NCBI GenBank assembly: GCA_009733575.1
Contig: ML769384.1
Span: forward strand, 623,257 to 687,256
DNA length: 64,000 nt
Source: Gymnopus androsaceus JB14
Lineage: Eukaryota > Basidiomycota > Agaricomycetes > Agaricales > Omphalotaceae
Direction: 5' to 3'
The notes under the pieces were generated by a model. That model was not told where the DNA came from. It saw nothing but the letters and a program-made list of their open reading frames with translations, and ran no database searches. Below, in pieces: positions 44,918 through 56,620 of this stretch (its first letter is position 1; every line of letters begins with the position of its first letter). The position numbers were made by a program, and so were the translations under genes.

Positions 44918-46176
44918 CTATTCGTCGTCCGACTCGTCATCGTAATCCACCAAACCAGGTTTGGCTGCTGGTTCCCCCAACTCTTGTCCAAAAGGATCTC
45001 TGTCATTTGCTTTCTGACCCTCGACCTTTTTGTTTCTCTTCTCCTCCGCCTTCTTCTCCGCTTCAGCTTTACGCGCCAAGTAAGCCTTTGTCCCAACCAC
45101 CTTTTCAGGATTTTTGCACAGTTTCAGTCTCTTATCCACCTCTCGTACTGCTTCAACATGTGGTACCTTACCCGAATTCGTAATCATATTTCTGATAGCT
45201 TCTAGAGATGCAGATATAGCTGTAGATGACGGCCGAGGTGGAATATCAACACGGGATTCTGGTATAGGCGTGTTCTCTTTCGATTCCAACCATTGATTAG
45301 CAAGATCTGGTGCAACCAGAGATATACACGCTAGGGCAATTTGAGAGGGTGTGTAAATGAATTCAGCGTCGGTCAATCGCGCGGCGCGAACATGAGTAAG
45401 AGCCGAATCGTATATCGCGCTTTCTGTCTTGGCAAAATCAGGTGGTGTGTTGGGAAGGTTCTTTGAACGAGGATTAGCGACGCAAGGTAGTTGGCAGATA
45501 CGACGATACCTGAATGTCAAGCCAAATACCCCATAGAGCACGATGAGCATGCCACACGGCAAACTCGAATCTAAGACTTTGTGCGACAAGAAATTCAAGG
45601 TCAAGCACATCCGAAGCGATCGTGTTGGGTATATGGGAAGTGTACGCGTCTAGGGAGATTGGGTTATTTGTCGTTTTAGTCGCAAGAAACAAAGCCGTCA
45701 GCCTGCGAGGCAGAGTGAGTGGTTTCGTTTAACGAGGGTCTTGACCAAAAAAGACACACACATGACATTTTTTGGATGCCAGTCCATAACAGTGTTCTTC
45801 AAATAGAACCGTTTTAGATAACTAGCAGCCGTAGCTTCCACCTCTTCGGGAAAACGGAAGTGCCCACACAGTTGACCAATTTTGTGAATATAGAAGGTAA
45901 CAAGCAGATGTTCCTCGTCGGCAGTAACAAACGAAACATTTGATGAAGATCCTGGCTATGTTCACTGAGCATCTCTGACAATGAAACAAGGAAACCCGGG
46001 GCTACCTCGTAAGCCTCGAAAGTTTTGCGAATGACACCGACCGCTGCTTCATTCAGAGTTGATCTAATGTGCGCAAGATGGTCTGGTGAATATCTCCAAT
46101 TCTTGAATTGTGTACTGGCTTCGTAAAGAGGCTTTTTGGTCGATGGCGGTGATGCGTTGTTGTCTACAGAAGGCAT
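44918..46176 (-). CDS. Cyclin H (Ccl1), TFIIH/CAK subunit
   Basis: Cyclin partner of CDK7/Kin28 in TFIIH. Exons join to YEASTQFKNWRYSPDHLAHIR, NEAAVGVIRKTFEA, HLLVTFYIHKIGQLCGHFRF, SYLKRFYLKNTVMDWHPKNVM, then LTALFLATKTTN and AQSLRFEFAVWHAHRALWGI, and a second cyclin fold with TPSQIALACISLVAPDLANQ. A Lys/Glu-rich tail and DYDDESDDE end the protein, as in fungal Ccl1. The intron after FEAYE restores PGSSSNVSFV. The stop at 44918 leaves only 53 bp to the convergent DUF1764 stop. Confidence 0.93.
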
Positions 46177-46475
46177 GATGACAGAAGATGGTTGAAGAAG
46201 AGAACAAGTGAGGCGTCTAGGCCGTTCCGAAATTTCCTAATTGATTTAATTGACGCCCATCTCCGAAGCTTGGCCGAAGCATTAATCCGGTTGCTGAGAT
46301 TACGAGGAACAATCACAGCCCTTACTGGTCCCGTATTCAATGACAACGACAACGTAGAAAGCCAAATCAATCTGTTGCACATTGTGCACACACACCTCTC
46401 CTTCTCTACTTCGTTCTTCTTTCTATCCCTGTCTTTTTCTAATTTTTTCATTTATTTGGCCTAATTTTGTCTAAA

Positions 46476-47656
46476 ATGCCTTTGGTGCGGGACCACCGCC
46501 GACTCGGACATCAACATACCCTCTTGCTCCTGGTCACCTTTCTTGGCCTCTTCCTCCACGCTACAGCTCAGCAGATTTTCACGGACGGGCTCACCATTAT
46601 CGATGCACCTCAACCCGGCAGGTCAGTTCCGAAATTCACTAGAAATCAATAGAGAATATCTAACTTTTTCACTGTAGTCCTGGTCATGCTGGAAGTCCTC
46701 TCCCGATCGCCGTGGATGTATGTTGTATCGCGCCCGCTCTGTTTTTTTCTTGACTTAATGCTAACGTCCTTTAGATTTCGGGGGACGGACAACTAAGTTC
46801 CAGTGCTTCCAATCCAAATTCAACGCTCTCTACACACTTTAGTCTCCTTGAAATATACCTTGTTTCGTCAGAGACTTCGGAAAATCTGACAGTGTCCAGC
46901 GGTCCCGGTCTCTTGACGCAAGAGCCTGGAAGTACGGTTAAACATCTCAACTGGAACGTTCCTACTTGCATACAGCCAGGAAATTACAACGTACGACCCA
47001 CAGTATACTAAGAATTCCTGTAAGACGGCTCATCTCTCTATCCCCAGCTGACTTTCTACGAGACCTCATCGATAAATGGCCAACCCCATTTTACCATCAC
47101 ACCCATCTCTATTCCTATCCAGAACGCTAACCCGTCTGGTGTATCGTGCTCATCAACCTCTGGCGTTGTGGTGAATCCTTTGCAAGGCCAGCCCCAGCCT
47201 TCGAATCCGCTACCATCACCAATATTTCCAGGAGGCACGCTGAGTAGCACTGGCACCAGCTCTGGTCCGGCTTTTGTCACTATTACACTTTCCGGTCCTC
47301 TTCCCTACCCGATACCCTCCACGGTCACAGTTACACCTTCAGCATCTCCCACAACGGTAGTCCTGGTATCTATGACTACAAACACTATTACAACGACTGG
47401 ATCTTCCGGATTCATAACAAAGACGTGAGTGAATCCATTCGCGCGCGTATCTTATACTTTACCTGCTGACTGAACCTATTTTTCCGCGTTCCAGGGTAAC
47501 ACAGGCTGTCGGGACTTCCACAGTAGCTGTTACGCCGAATGCGAATGATTCTGGTTTCCTGCCTGTTAACGCCGGGTCATCGACAAGACATGTACGGATA
47601 GAATTTAGTTTACTGTTCTTCGTGTTGACTGTTGGAGTCTGGACACTTTTGGTATG
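46476..47656 (+). CDS. Ser/Thr-rich surface protein, KRE9/KNH-like
   Basis: Signal sequence (HTLLLLVTFLGLFLHATAQQ), an Ig-like beta domain (ISGDGQLSSSASNPN, LEIYLVSSETSENLTVSSGP, then LTFYETSSINGQPHFTITPI), a long Ser/Thr/Pro-rich stretch suited for O-mannosylation, and a C-terminal hydrophobic helix (IEFSLLFFVLTVGVWTLLV) with no polar tail, typical of a GPI-anchored or type-I surface protein. The GQPHFTITPISI pattern is that of the fungal Ser-Thr-rich GPI-anchored (KRE9/KNH) domain. Divergent from the cyclin H gene, about 300 bp apart. The beta-glucan-synthesis link is by family only. Confidence 0.75.
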
Positions 47657-47887
47657 ACTCGGCTTTGAATGAATATATGGTGCTTGTTGCACCGCTATAC
47701 CTCAGTCAATGATAGCTTGATAACTACTGACGCGTTTGCTTGCCAAAGATATATCCGAATCAAGGTAATGCGTCCTTTTTAGGAGGTGGGCGTGACAAGT
47801 CAGCTGGCAGAGTCACTTCACCTGACGCGTCTGTTGACTCCGACTCGAGATTACTCTTGTCTCAAACTCTCACCATCATCGACACAA

Positions 47888-48693
47888 ATGGCAACCAAGC
47901 GTAAATCCACTGATGTCCTAGATCTCTCCTGACTCTCGTTCTGATGACTCGATCGACGGCCACTCTACCAAGGAGAACGACGCGCCTCCTCCCCCTGCCA
48001 AAAAGGCGCGTTCATCAAGCGCGTCTGAGGCAGAAGGCTCGTCGACTCAGAGCAAAGGAAAAGGAAAAGGAAAGAGCAAAGCTTCTGAAAAGGCTAGTGC
48101 TCCTACTAGATGGCAAGATGTGGTCCTCGAGACCAATGCCGACGTAAGTTCTTAGACGCGTCCTCACTAGACTCTTCGAGCTCTTACCTTTTTAATGGTC
48201 TTATAGGGAAGCATTCCAGTCTAGCAAGTCGCGTTTCTTGCCTGAAATGTCGCGTTTATTGAATTCATCTTCCTTTCTAGTGACGATTGTGCCGAAGTTC
48301 GACGCAAAATTCGTGCTCTGCTTCAGACGCCGAATTTCAAGATCACTCACTGGTTGAGGGACATCGGGGGAATCAATAACAACAGTTACGGTCGCTTCAG
48401 TGAGTTTTATGGTTTTCTTATGCTTCAAACTTATCCTTACGCTTAACTCCTCAGTGAAAGAAAAGGGTCGAACTGATGGTGCCACCAACGGCACGTACTA
48501 CGCTGCGTATGCCTTGTCTGTCATATCCTTTCTTCAAGTAGCTGATCGCGTCTTGTCTCGTAGATATTGCTACTTTGAAAAAGTACGCATTGCTGAAGGA
48601 AAGAAGAAGACCGCAGGCCGGATTCGGAGCGAGTCTGAACAGCCGTATGGCTTCCTTTTGGAAAATCGTCGCAGAGGTTGGTTCCCGGCGTGA
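47888..48693 (+). CDS. DUF7726-type protein (small nuclear protein), frame uncertain at the start
   Basis: The C-terminal part is clear: DDCAEVRRKIRALLQTPNFK, THWLRDIGGINNNSYGRFM, KEKGRTDGATNGTYYAA, then YFEKVRIAEGKKKTAGRIR and a final RRRGWFPA. This pattern (HTH-like region with NSYGRFM and YYAAYxxFEKxRI) is typical of the fungal DUF7726 family. The start reads MATKRKSTDVLDLS from ATG 47888 but a one-base shift near 47928 is needed to enter PDSRSDDSIDGHSTKENDAP, the low-complexity basic N-terminal region. An 8-nt exon (TCTAGCAA, 48220-48227) fits between two introns to enter the core in frame. No function known. Confidence 0.6.
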
Positions 48694-48820
48694 ATGAAAT
48701 CGAAACACCAGCTTTTTATTGCTTGCCATACAGCACACAGCAATCTTGTGTATAATCTATTAGCCATATAGAACGCGCGCGCACGCGTTCACGCACTTGT
48801 AAATATATGCCTTTGATCAA

Positions 48821-49456
48821 CTAACTCTCCAATCCTCGACCTTTTCTCCACGATTTAATCCAATCAACTATGCGCGTCACGTTGGCTTCTAGATCATCCG
48901 TGCTTTCGCTCTTGAGTTCCACGACAATTTCCTCAGGGTAGGACGAGCGTGCTTCTTCCAATACAACCTGCATGATTTCAGCTTCGTTGTTTTCTTGTAT
49001 TTTTTTGAGTGGGTAAGAGCTGCGGAGGTGAATCAAAGGATGAGAGAAACACAGCAGAAGACAAACGGACCGTTTTTCTAGTCGATCCCAGAGCTGGGAA
49101 TGTTCACACCGTAGGACGACGACTAGATCTGGCCATCGCTCAGGGAATATCTCGCAGGTATGCCAGTCGAGGATGACTCCGCCCTCTGCTACTATAGGCT
49201 CTAATTCGTCCAGCAGCTGATGAATTTTGATATTAGAACAATATATAAATGTATTATTGCGCACTTTATCCTCATCCACAGTGTAACTCTGCCATTCTTC
49301 GTCATATTCCTCGTAAAGTCCTTTTTCTTTCACCCAATCTCCGACATTTATATGTCGAAGAGGTATCGGGGATTCGTTTACTAAAAGTTGGGCATGGGTG
49401 GACTTTCCTGTTCCGGGGGTGCCAGTAATGACTATGACAGGGGATTGGCTGCTCAT
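48821..49456 (-). CDS. Adenylate kinase 6 / Fap7 (ribosome-biogenesis NTPase)
   Basis: Two introns. P-loop ITGTPGTGKSTHAQLL, RHINVGDWVKEKGLYEEYDE, the lid/NMP region WHTCEIFPERWPDLVVVLRC, WDRLEKR joined to SYPLKKIQENNEAEIMQVVL, and EANVTRIVDWI at the end. This matches AK6/hCINAP/Fap7, which is needed in 40S ribosome assembly and has atypical adenylate kinase activity. The DWHTCEIFPERWPD motif is diagnostic. The ATG at 49456 gives the usual N-terminus. The neighbouring gene on the other strand starts about 300 bp away. Confidence 0.93.
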   Translation of the reverse strand: MSSQSPVIVITGTPGTGKSTHAQLLVNESPIPLRHINVGDWVKEKGLYEEYDEEWQSYTVDEDKVRNNTFIYCSNIKIHQLLDELEPIVAEGGVILDWHTCEIFPERWPDLVVVLRCEHSQLWDRLEKRSVCLLLCFSHPLIHLRSSYPLKKIQENNEAEIMQVVLEEARSSYPEEIVVELKSESTDDLEANVTRIVDWIKSWRKGRGLES

Positions 49457-49761
49457 CGCAAGATTTTTTCAACAATCTAGATGGAAGAGGGAAAATTAAA
49501 GATGGATACCGCCGAACCGGTATTACCTAAACTCTCATCTTCGGAATTCCAACCGGGTCCGCAACTCAACTCTGTTATTTTGACCTTGTGAACTCTTCGC
49601 AATTAATCTTCAATTTCTGTTTAAACCTTGACGTGAGATCGATGTGTTCCTCTGTTCCTTTTCCTCTCTGTTACCCATTTACTTGGTGACACCGCTCATG
49701 TTGAACATTCCGCGACGCCCCGACTTTCTTTCTGTAATTCCCCTCATCTTCACTGCTTGAA
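49457..49761. promoter_or_regulatory. Divergent promoter region between AK6 and the 7TM-like gene
   Basis: About 305 bp with pyrimidine-rich runs (TTCCTTTTCCTCTCTG, about 49656-49671) on the plus strand. No TATA box or repeated motif seen. Confidence 0.4.
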
Positions 49762-51801
49762 ATGACCTCTTCTCCTACTTTGACAGTAAATTCAGGCCCT
49801 CTCCCGGCTGTGACGCTCTCTCCTACAATTCCGCAGATATTGCCTCGGATTACAGACGCTCCTTCGGACAATGATTACCCGATTGAAGTGGTTGTCCAAC
49901 TTACAACTACTCTACTCATACCTGATTATCCCCTCTACTACAACACTCCCATCTCCGAGTTCAATCCAAACTACGAAGCATTTCCGGATGGATCCCTCAT
50001 CGCAGCTCCCTATCGTTCAGACCTTGAACAAGCTAGTGCAGAACTGCTTATGTTGAGCATCCTCATAACTATATTTCTACGAAACGTCTTTGTTTCAGGG
50101 AATTATATTCGACGCGTAAAAGTGCGACGAAAGATACTCTTCCGGACGATGTTCATTACTCAGGCAATAGCCTTCGTAGGATTGATTCCTCAGATAATTT
50201 CCTTTTTGGGCTCGCATTTAAATTGCACTGGGTGAGTAAAGCCTATCTTTTCTTAATAGTTACTTATGCATTTCGCTTGCAGTGTAATACTTGCGGCTGA
50301 TGTTGCGGCTGCGCTCTCCATCGTCGGAATAGTATGCTGTCTCTCTCCTTTGCGCGTCTATCCCTCATTTACTCGTGCAGATGACCGGAATCCTTGGGTA
50401 CAAGGCGTACAAATGCCTTGGCAACTCCATCTTCGTTTTACTGATCGTCTCACTCCTTACTATCGGAGTAATCGGTGTGAGTTTTATGGACTTCATCACA
50501 TTACGGGGTGCCGTCAGATTATCAGGTACGGATGAGTACCCTGTTTCCTTGATTTCCGCTCATCCCTTTATTGTAGGTAGTTGCATACGAACCGATAATA
50601 TGAAATGGACAAAATTTTTCATAGTTCTCCAGCTTGGAGAATCGTTGTTTCTATGCTGTTGTTGTGCGTCTGACCACTTTATGAAGCCAAAAGCATAATG
50701 CTGAGCTTCTTCTAGATTTATACGCAGTCTGGACTTCGCGCAATTCTCCTGTTGTGAAGGACCGTATCTCCGTTCGACTTTCTATGGATTTCCAACCCAG
50801 TGAAAAGCAACGAGATCGGCGCGACTTTATGCCTTTGGGTCACAGGCCAGAAGAAGAACTTCCAGGAAGTCCTTCTGCGGCTTCGCATTCTGCTGAGAGA
50901 CGCCTATCAAAAACAAATGAAGAGGTTGGCCCTCTAGACACGAGCCTAGTCGAAACCTCTGTCTACGGCCAGTCGTCCCTGACAATGTCATCCCTAGTTT
51001 CGAGAGCCAGATCCCAACAAGATGAAATACCTAGCACACTCCTTCCTCAGGCCCGGCCCTTGTCCAGAGGTCCTACCGCTTCCTTGGCGCCATCTACATT
51101 GAGTAGAATCAGCCATTACATGCCTGGATTATTCCGGAAAGTAATGAAAGATGAGGTTCGTCATGTGTTCCGACTGTAATTCAGAAAGCTCATTTTCTTT
51201 TTTCAGTTGTACTATACAACAATGATCACAGCTGTCTGTGTCATTGTCGGCTTAACTGCCGTGGTAGGAGTCAGCTCGAAAGGTCACTTGTGGTTCTTGG
51301 GATGGGTCTGCTTGTATTGTAAGAGTTTTCTTGTCAACCTTCCTGGCGTCCATCTGATGCTTGCTCCCAGGGGTCGTTGCATCTGTTCTTGCGACGCATA
51401 GTCTCGGTCGTGCTGTCAGGAGACATGAGAGAGAAGCCATCCTTCAAGACGCAGCACTTCATCAGAAAAGATGGGAATATCGTGCTACACCCCTGGACAG
51501 GCGTAACAATTCGAACTTTTCTTCCAACAGATGGATTAAAAGGAAAGCACCTGGCACTGACAGCGACAACTTGAACAGTCTCTACAGCGACACACGAGCC
51601 CTAACATCTGCCTACAGGGATTCAGTTCCTGGGTCTGTTTTTTCATCGGCTTCTGGTCCACGATCCTCTTCGTACTCGAAATCCAGTTATCCTCTTTGTC
51701 CATCTCCGACTTTTCAATTTCCATCTTCTGGTAGAACCACACCTCTCGTTCCCTTGGACAGTACCCGAGCCTGTCCTTCCAGGGTTAGGTTTTATTATTG
51801 A
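49762..51801 (+). CDS. Polytopic membrane protein, GPCR-like layout, unidentified
   Basis: An intron-rich gene. The N-terminal ~110 residues are extracellular-like; hydrophobic segments follow: ELLMLSILITIFLRNVFVSG, MFITQAIAFVGLIPQIISFL, VILAADVAAALSIVGI, SIFVLLIVSLLTIGVIGVSF, FFIVLQLGESLFLCCC, then a long Ser-rich cytosolic loop (PSAASHSAERRLSKTNEEVG and SRARSQQDEIPST), LYYTTMITAVCVIVGLTAVV and a further WFLGWVCLYWVVASVLATHS segment, and a Ser/Pro-rich tail. Six to eight membrane spans with a big loop before the last pair resembles fungal orphan 7TM proteins. No family motif is decisive. Confidence 0.6.
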
Positions 51802-51948
51802 CCGAAGCTCTGAAATTATACAGTAGGACAGCTTACAGGAACGATTTGAACTATGTAGATTCATAATGTATTTTTCAGAATTCATTACACACGAACCTGT
51901 ATTTTTGACAAATCTTTACAGCGCTAAGGTTAGCGCCTTCGCTTAACA

Positions 51949-52848
51949 ATGGACCAAGAGGATGAAATCATTAAGAGTATACCGATACACTATTCCAATA
52001 GACTCTCTCTACAAGTCCACCAATTTCCGCTCCTGATTCGGCCTCTCCAATCTCCTCCTACCGCTCAGGCCAGTCGGTAAACGAATTACCGCACGAATAA
52101 AGCCTCAATCTCGCATTCAGGAAATCCATGTCCCTGCTGACACTCGTCCTGAAGTATGGAACGGTGAACGTGGTCATGAATTCGGAAAAGGTCAATTGGA
52201 TGATGATCGCGAAAAGAACCAGGAAAGAAAGGGTAAGGGAAGAGAAGGAGAGGAACCACGTTTGGCCGAAATTCGTATGAGGAGTGAAGAAATTACGCAG
52301 CGCGGCGCGCAGATGCTTGGAATCCTTCATAACAGTGAGCCATCCTTTTATTACGCGTACTAATTCCGATGTTAATCTAATTCGTAGATCAACTTCATAT
52401 GCATCCTATCGATTCCACACATCAGTTTAGGCCAACTCTCACATATCTCGACATTTTATCGCGTAAAAGCAAAAGAAGGAAAGATGACGATTCGGATTCG
52501 GATTCAGACGATGGTCCTCCGCCAGATCCAGGACGAACCAACACCGGTAGTTGCTCCCAAGAAGAAGGAGAAAAAAACGAGCGCGGGCGAAGCGAAGGAG
52601 GTTCAGGTTTCTGCGAGGAGAGTGATAGAGGACAAGGCCGGTAATCTGGCACAGCTTGTCTAATGCTAGAAGGGAGATGCTTGCTATTATTCGAGCTGAG
52701 CAGGACGAGTCGTGGCGAAACCTCGAATTTTGTGACATGGAGGTATGTTTGAATTTCTCATCTTTCGTTCGACTCTTATCTCCTCATATTCTTCTAGGCA
52801 GAAGCATCTACTCATGCACTTGACCGGATTCTGGTCCTACAAAAATGA
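51949..52848 (+). pseudogene. RNA polymerase III subunit RPC37/RPC5-like gene with three apparent frameshifts
   Basis: The product would start MDQEDEIIKSIPIHYSNRLS and QVHQFPLLIRPLQSPP, then KRITARIKPQ, IHVPADTRPEVWNGE, DDDREKNQERKGKG, GEEPRLAEIRMRSEEITQRG, QMLGILHN, and after an intron HPIDSTHQFRPTLTYLDILS, a Lys/Ser/Asp-rich stretch, and ESWRNLEFCDME. This matches the Rpc37/RPC5 subunit of Pol III. The frame breaks three times by one extra base: a TAA at 52078-52080 before KRITARIK, near 52525 before DEPTPVVAPKK, and near 52660 before SNARREMLAII. Rpc37 is essential in yeast, so either this copy is dead and another exists, or the assembly has errors here. Confidence 0.75.
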
Positions 52849-53070
52849 GAATCTTCACTGTAGCACAGATATAACTACATTTTTACGAAAAAAGTAGAAG
52901 ACTATCTACTACAAGTATTTCTTGCAATTGCCTAAGGCCGGAGAAACGCGCACGGCGAACGGTGCTTCTCTTGCGGCTTTCCACCTGTCAATCATAGCCA
53001 AATCATGGATACTAAATTTCTTGAACTTTGAACGTTGACTGGAACCCTCATCTCCACGACGCATACATAA
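52849..53070. other. Intergenic, nothing recognised
   Basis: About 220 bp between the RPC37-like gene and the next plus-strand gene. Minus-strand frames here (52909-53286, 52992-53282) overlap the neighbour's first exon and show no family features. Confidence 0.4.
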
Positions 53071-55947
53071 ATGCACGACAGCGATACCGAATCTGAATCC
53101 GATGTTGAGAGTTCGCTGGTTGGATGGTTGGATTTGTCTTCCTCGGAACCTACGTCGAGCCCCATCCGCCAAACGGTCACAATGGCTATTCTGTCTTTGC
53201 AAAATGTACCGCTCGCAGATATCGCGGCAGTAAGTCTCTCCATACTGATCTGTAAATCTTGTGCTGAAAATATCACAGACAAACATGAATGTAGAAGATG
53301 TGAGTACTGCTATCGATCGCGTTGACGCGTCCTGAAACTGTCCAGCTTCACCGCAAGATTTTGGAAGCTTCCAACACCATCAACAGATACCTTGAAGGGA
53401 TAATATCCAATCGTCAGGATGCGGTAGAAGAATTACAGCTGTTTGCATCGCTAGGTGGATTATTTTCCCATTATTTTGCATGTAATCTTACGTCTTTTGG
53501 AAGTCGACCCTTCTTTTCTAGCAGTATTATTTGCCCAAAGGCGGATTTTTCACAAAGTAGCAGCGAAGGCTCTGGCGCCTGGAACTAGGGCCTCTACTGT
53601 CGTCTGCTGGGTAGACGGGCTCATTGCAAAATTAGCGGAAGCCATAACTACCGTGGCATGCGGTACTTCGATAAAACAGTCTGTTTCCGGAGCGATGAGG
53701 ACTCAGCTTGAAGATGACGGCTTGAGAGCAGCTGCTCAGCTTCCAGGTTCGATATCCTTATTCAAGTATCAGTCGATCTAACAGATGCTTTTTAGAGAAG
53801 TGGTTAATGGTCCCTTCTGTAATCAGCTCTAATAACGCTTCTCCGGCCGCCAAACGACTTGCGATCCAGCTAACATTTGCTGTTTACATAGTTGGACCTC
53901 GACTTCAGGGTTATAATCCCTGGAGTGACTGCAATACGTACGCTTATTCGGTGATCTGTTGATTCCGTCTCTACCACTTTTTTCAGTCCTCAAGCATCCG
54001 ATGTGTCAAAGATTTTGGATCAGTACACACTAGCCACTTCTGCTAATGAAGCCGCCTTGGTCTCGTACTCAACGGAGATGCTTCTTGAGCAGATGCGTAT
54101 GACTTATGCAATGATTGTCTCTCTTTTCGCCGTACGATTTCTTTTGTTGTGGTATTCTGGAGAGATGTCTAATCCAATAACATCAGGCATCTGACTCCGA
54201 AATACGTCGAAATCGAACCGCTTCACCTTTTCGTCCGCGTACTTTAGGCGGCCTTCTGGCCATGATACAGCTTATTCTTTACCAAACCGTCCAGGAAGAT
54301 GAATCTTGTATTGCACCTTGCGAAAACCTTGATTCCGCGCAGATAATATTATTGCAGTGGGGAGACACCGTGTTCTGGTGCTGGGAAACATGGAATGACA
54401 GTAGAGTTGCAAATACGGATTGTATCACTCAGTTGGTAGGTCGTAATTCTCCGCTTTCGGTAACGATCTCATTGGTAGGATATAGACGGCGACTTGGTTG
54501 TATCATCTCAATCTACAGGGTGGAAGCTCTACGCCGTACCAAGACATTCCTAATGCGCATTTTCTCCTCGAGAAAAATCCGTCGGCCGCAAATTGGACGG
54601 TCGTGGTGAGTGGCTGACGTTCTTTGGATCCTTCGGACTCAAACGCCATCATTCAGCAAGTACTTCATCGCAGTGTGATGTCTCTACTCGCAGAAAAGCA
54701 ATCTGTGGCTCTACAGGATACATTCTTCACCGTCCTGTCCAATTCATGCTACGCTATTGATCTCCTCCTCCGTAACGAGTTAATTCACGAAAGGACCCTT
54801 GCAGGTGCAGAGACGACAGGAAAATGTCTGCTGAGCCTCTTTGCCTTGCTGTATCTGGAAACAGAGGTTAACTCCAGGCTCGATTGTGAGTCAAGAGCTT
54901 GCATCTGTCCCGAAAAAGAAAATTTGATTCAGATACAGTGAATGCGACTATATTAGAGTCACTAACTCTGCTCGATGAAAGGGGATTTGATGCAAGCTTT
55001 GACCAGTGTATGCGAAGATAAAAAGTTTGGTTTTGTTGAGCGGATCGAGGAAAGTAAGTATGTGAACTATGCGTCTAGGGTTTCATAGCTAAGCAACGTC
55101 AACGTTAGTGATCCTTCAGTCAAGAAGGTATGGTTAGCTCCGCATATAGTGTCCTCCATGGAGTTAAATGTTCTAGTAGAAAATTGGTCCATTCCATGGA
55201 ACCCGGCAACGATCTACAGAGCACCGACGCGGAAGAGCTTAGACTCGTGGTGTATTTCCTGGTCCGTCTTTGGCACAGTGTTGAAGGTCGCAAACGTATC
55301 CAACGACAACCCATCTTGAACCTTCTATCTTCCTTAATTAATCGACTTTTACGAGGCGACCTTGAGCCTTTGTTCTTCAATTTTCTTCGTGAAGCGGTGG
55401 TCACTGGTTTCTGTATCCTCGATACCGATGTTGGCGCACCCACCAAGAGTCCAAAGCAGGGGGATGTATGGAAACTTTCTCTGGACGCCGGGAGCTCGAA
55501 TCTCATCGTGGCATGTAAGTTTCCTTTTACTAGACTATATGCGCGTCGCTGATGGATTCATGCTCAGCTAGCTTTGCCCATCACATCATGGCCACAGAAC
55601 ATTTTCCAGATCCTCTCAGTTGTGCTGAAGCTTGGGATCTTCTACGAGATACCATGACCCTCATTTTTCGTCGCCACTTTATGGAAGATGAAAAGCCTAT
55701 CGCACTTCTTGTGTCTCTGGGGATCTGTGGAGCACTTTTGCGTCTTCTGGATGCGGACGCGTCGACAGGTGCCTTTCATTCTCAACTATCCTCAATGGCT
55801 GAAACTAAATGACCTGTAGTGCAATTCATACTAACTTCACCTTGGACCATGAGCTTCTGCGCAGAGCTCAAAAAGCTGCTTCAGACTGCAGGATCCCAAA
55901 CTAGATTATTGCCGATTATTGAAAGATCAGCTAGCTCCCATTGGTGA
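53071..55947 (+). CDS. Large helical protein, unidentified
   Basis: About ten or more exons with short introns. It begins MHDSDTESESDVESSLVGWL and is helical afterwards: LHRKILEASNTINRYLEGII, AVEELQLFASLGGLFSHYF, RASTVVCWVDGLIAKLAEAI, KILDQYTLATSANEAALVSY, QVLHRSVMSLLAEKQSVALQ with SCYAIDLLLRNELIHERTLA, LLSSLINRLLRGDLEPLFFN, AWDLLRDTMTLIFRRHFMED, and it ends near ERSASSHW at a TGA (55945-55947). The layout resembles ARM/HEAT-type or MYND-linked fungal proteins, but no zinc-finger motif was found and the family is unknown. Exon borders in the middle (54400-55130) are uncertain. Confidence 0.55.
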
Positions 55948-56620
55948 CGTCTTGCTCGATGCTGTATGTGCCATATATCCGTTTTGAATGCAGGGACTAA
56001 ACGCGGCCACAGATACGGTCTAAACTAGACTCCGGGACGACTGCTAGTATGAAGGAGGGTATTCCTAAATTCCATTCGCGCTTAGTATATCATGGACAAT
56101 ATCCCCACTATAGTCTAGTTGTGGTACCTCGTATGCCAGAATGACATGGACCTCGCACGTTCTCCTAGACCTGTATACTATCACTTCCGGTGGGTTGCCC
56201 GTCATGAGAACGCTAAACATATACATTGAGCGTTGAATGTCAACCTCAAAGGCCATAATTTGCCTCTGGGCTATTCTTCGTTCACATTCATGTATCCTTA
56301 GACCGTAAAATTGAGCCTCAGCTGGAGTAGTAAGTGGATGTGCCACATACAACTGATCCCTCTAGCTCCGCGCTACCGCCAGATTGAACAATGGCTTGAA
56401 AACAATAGAGCGTGCGTCGCACATGAGTCGTTCTGAATTAAATTCTGCAAGAGAGAGTCATTGGATCGAGATTCGATGCTTCCTTAGACGTACGGGCGCT
56501 TTACATAATCTCTCCACCTTTGACCTTGAGTTGACCTCCAATTGCTTCCTCGTCTTGCTTTCTACCCATTTATAGAGAAATATCTCGCATTTCTCTGTAA
56601 AGTCTTGATCAGGCCCTTTC
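55948..56620. other. Gene-poor interval with one minus-strand frame
   Basis: A minus-strand frame at 56065-56352 (95 codons) has a fairly natural composition (EAQFYGLRIHECERRIAQRQ and EVIVYRSRRTCEVHVILAYE) but no family or splice support. Another at 56458-56706 overlaps the next gene's start. Neither is claimed. Possible last exons of the 53-kb gene may also lie here. Confidence 0.35.

Noticed and set aside
52058..52330. Minus-strand frame with hydrophobic stretch (SLTLSFLVLFAIII)
   Set aside because: It is antisense to the conserved RPC37 coding sequence; the hydrophobicity mirrors Lys/Glu codons on the other strand.
52060..52680. RPC37 frame changes explained by tiny introns
   Set aside because: Candidate GT-AG pairs there are 12-30 nt or would delete conserved residues; one-base indels are simpler.
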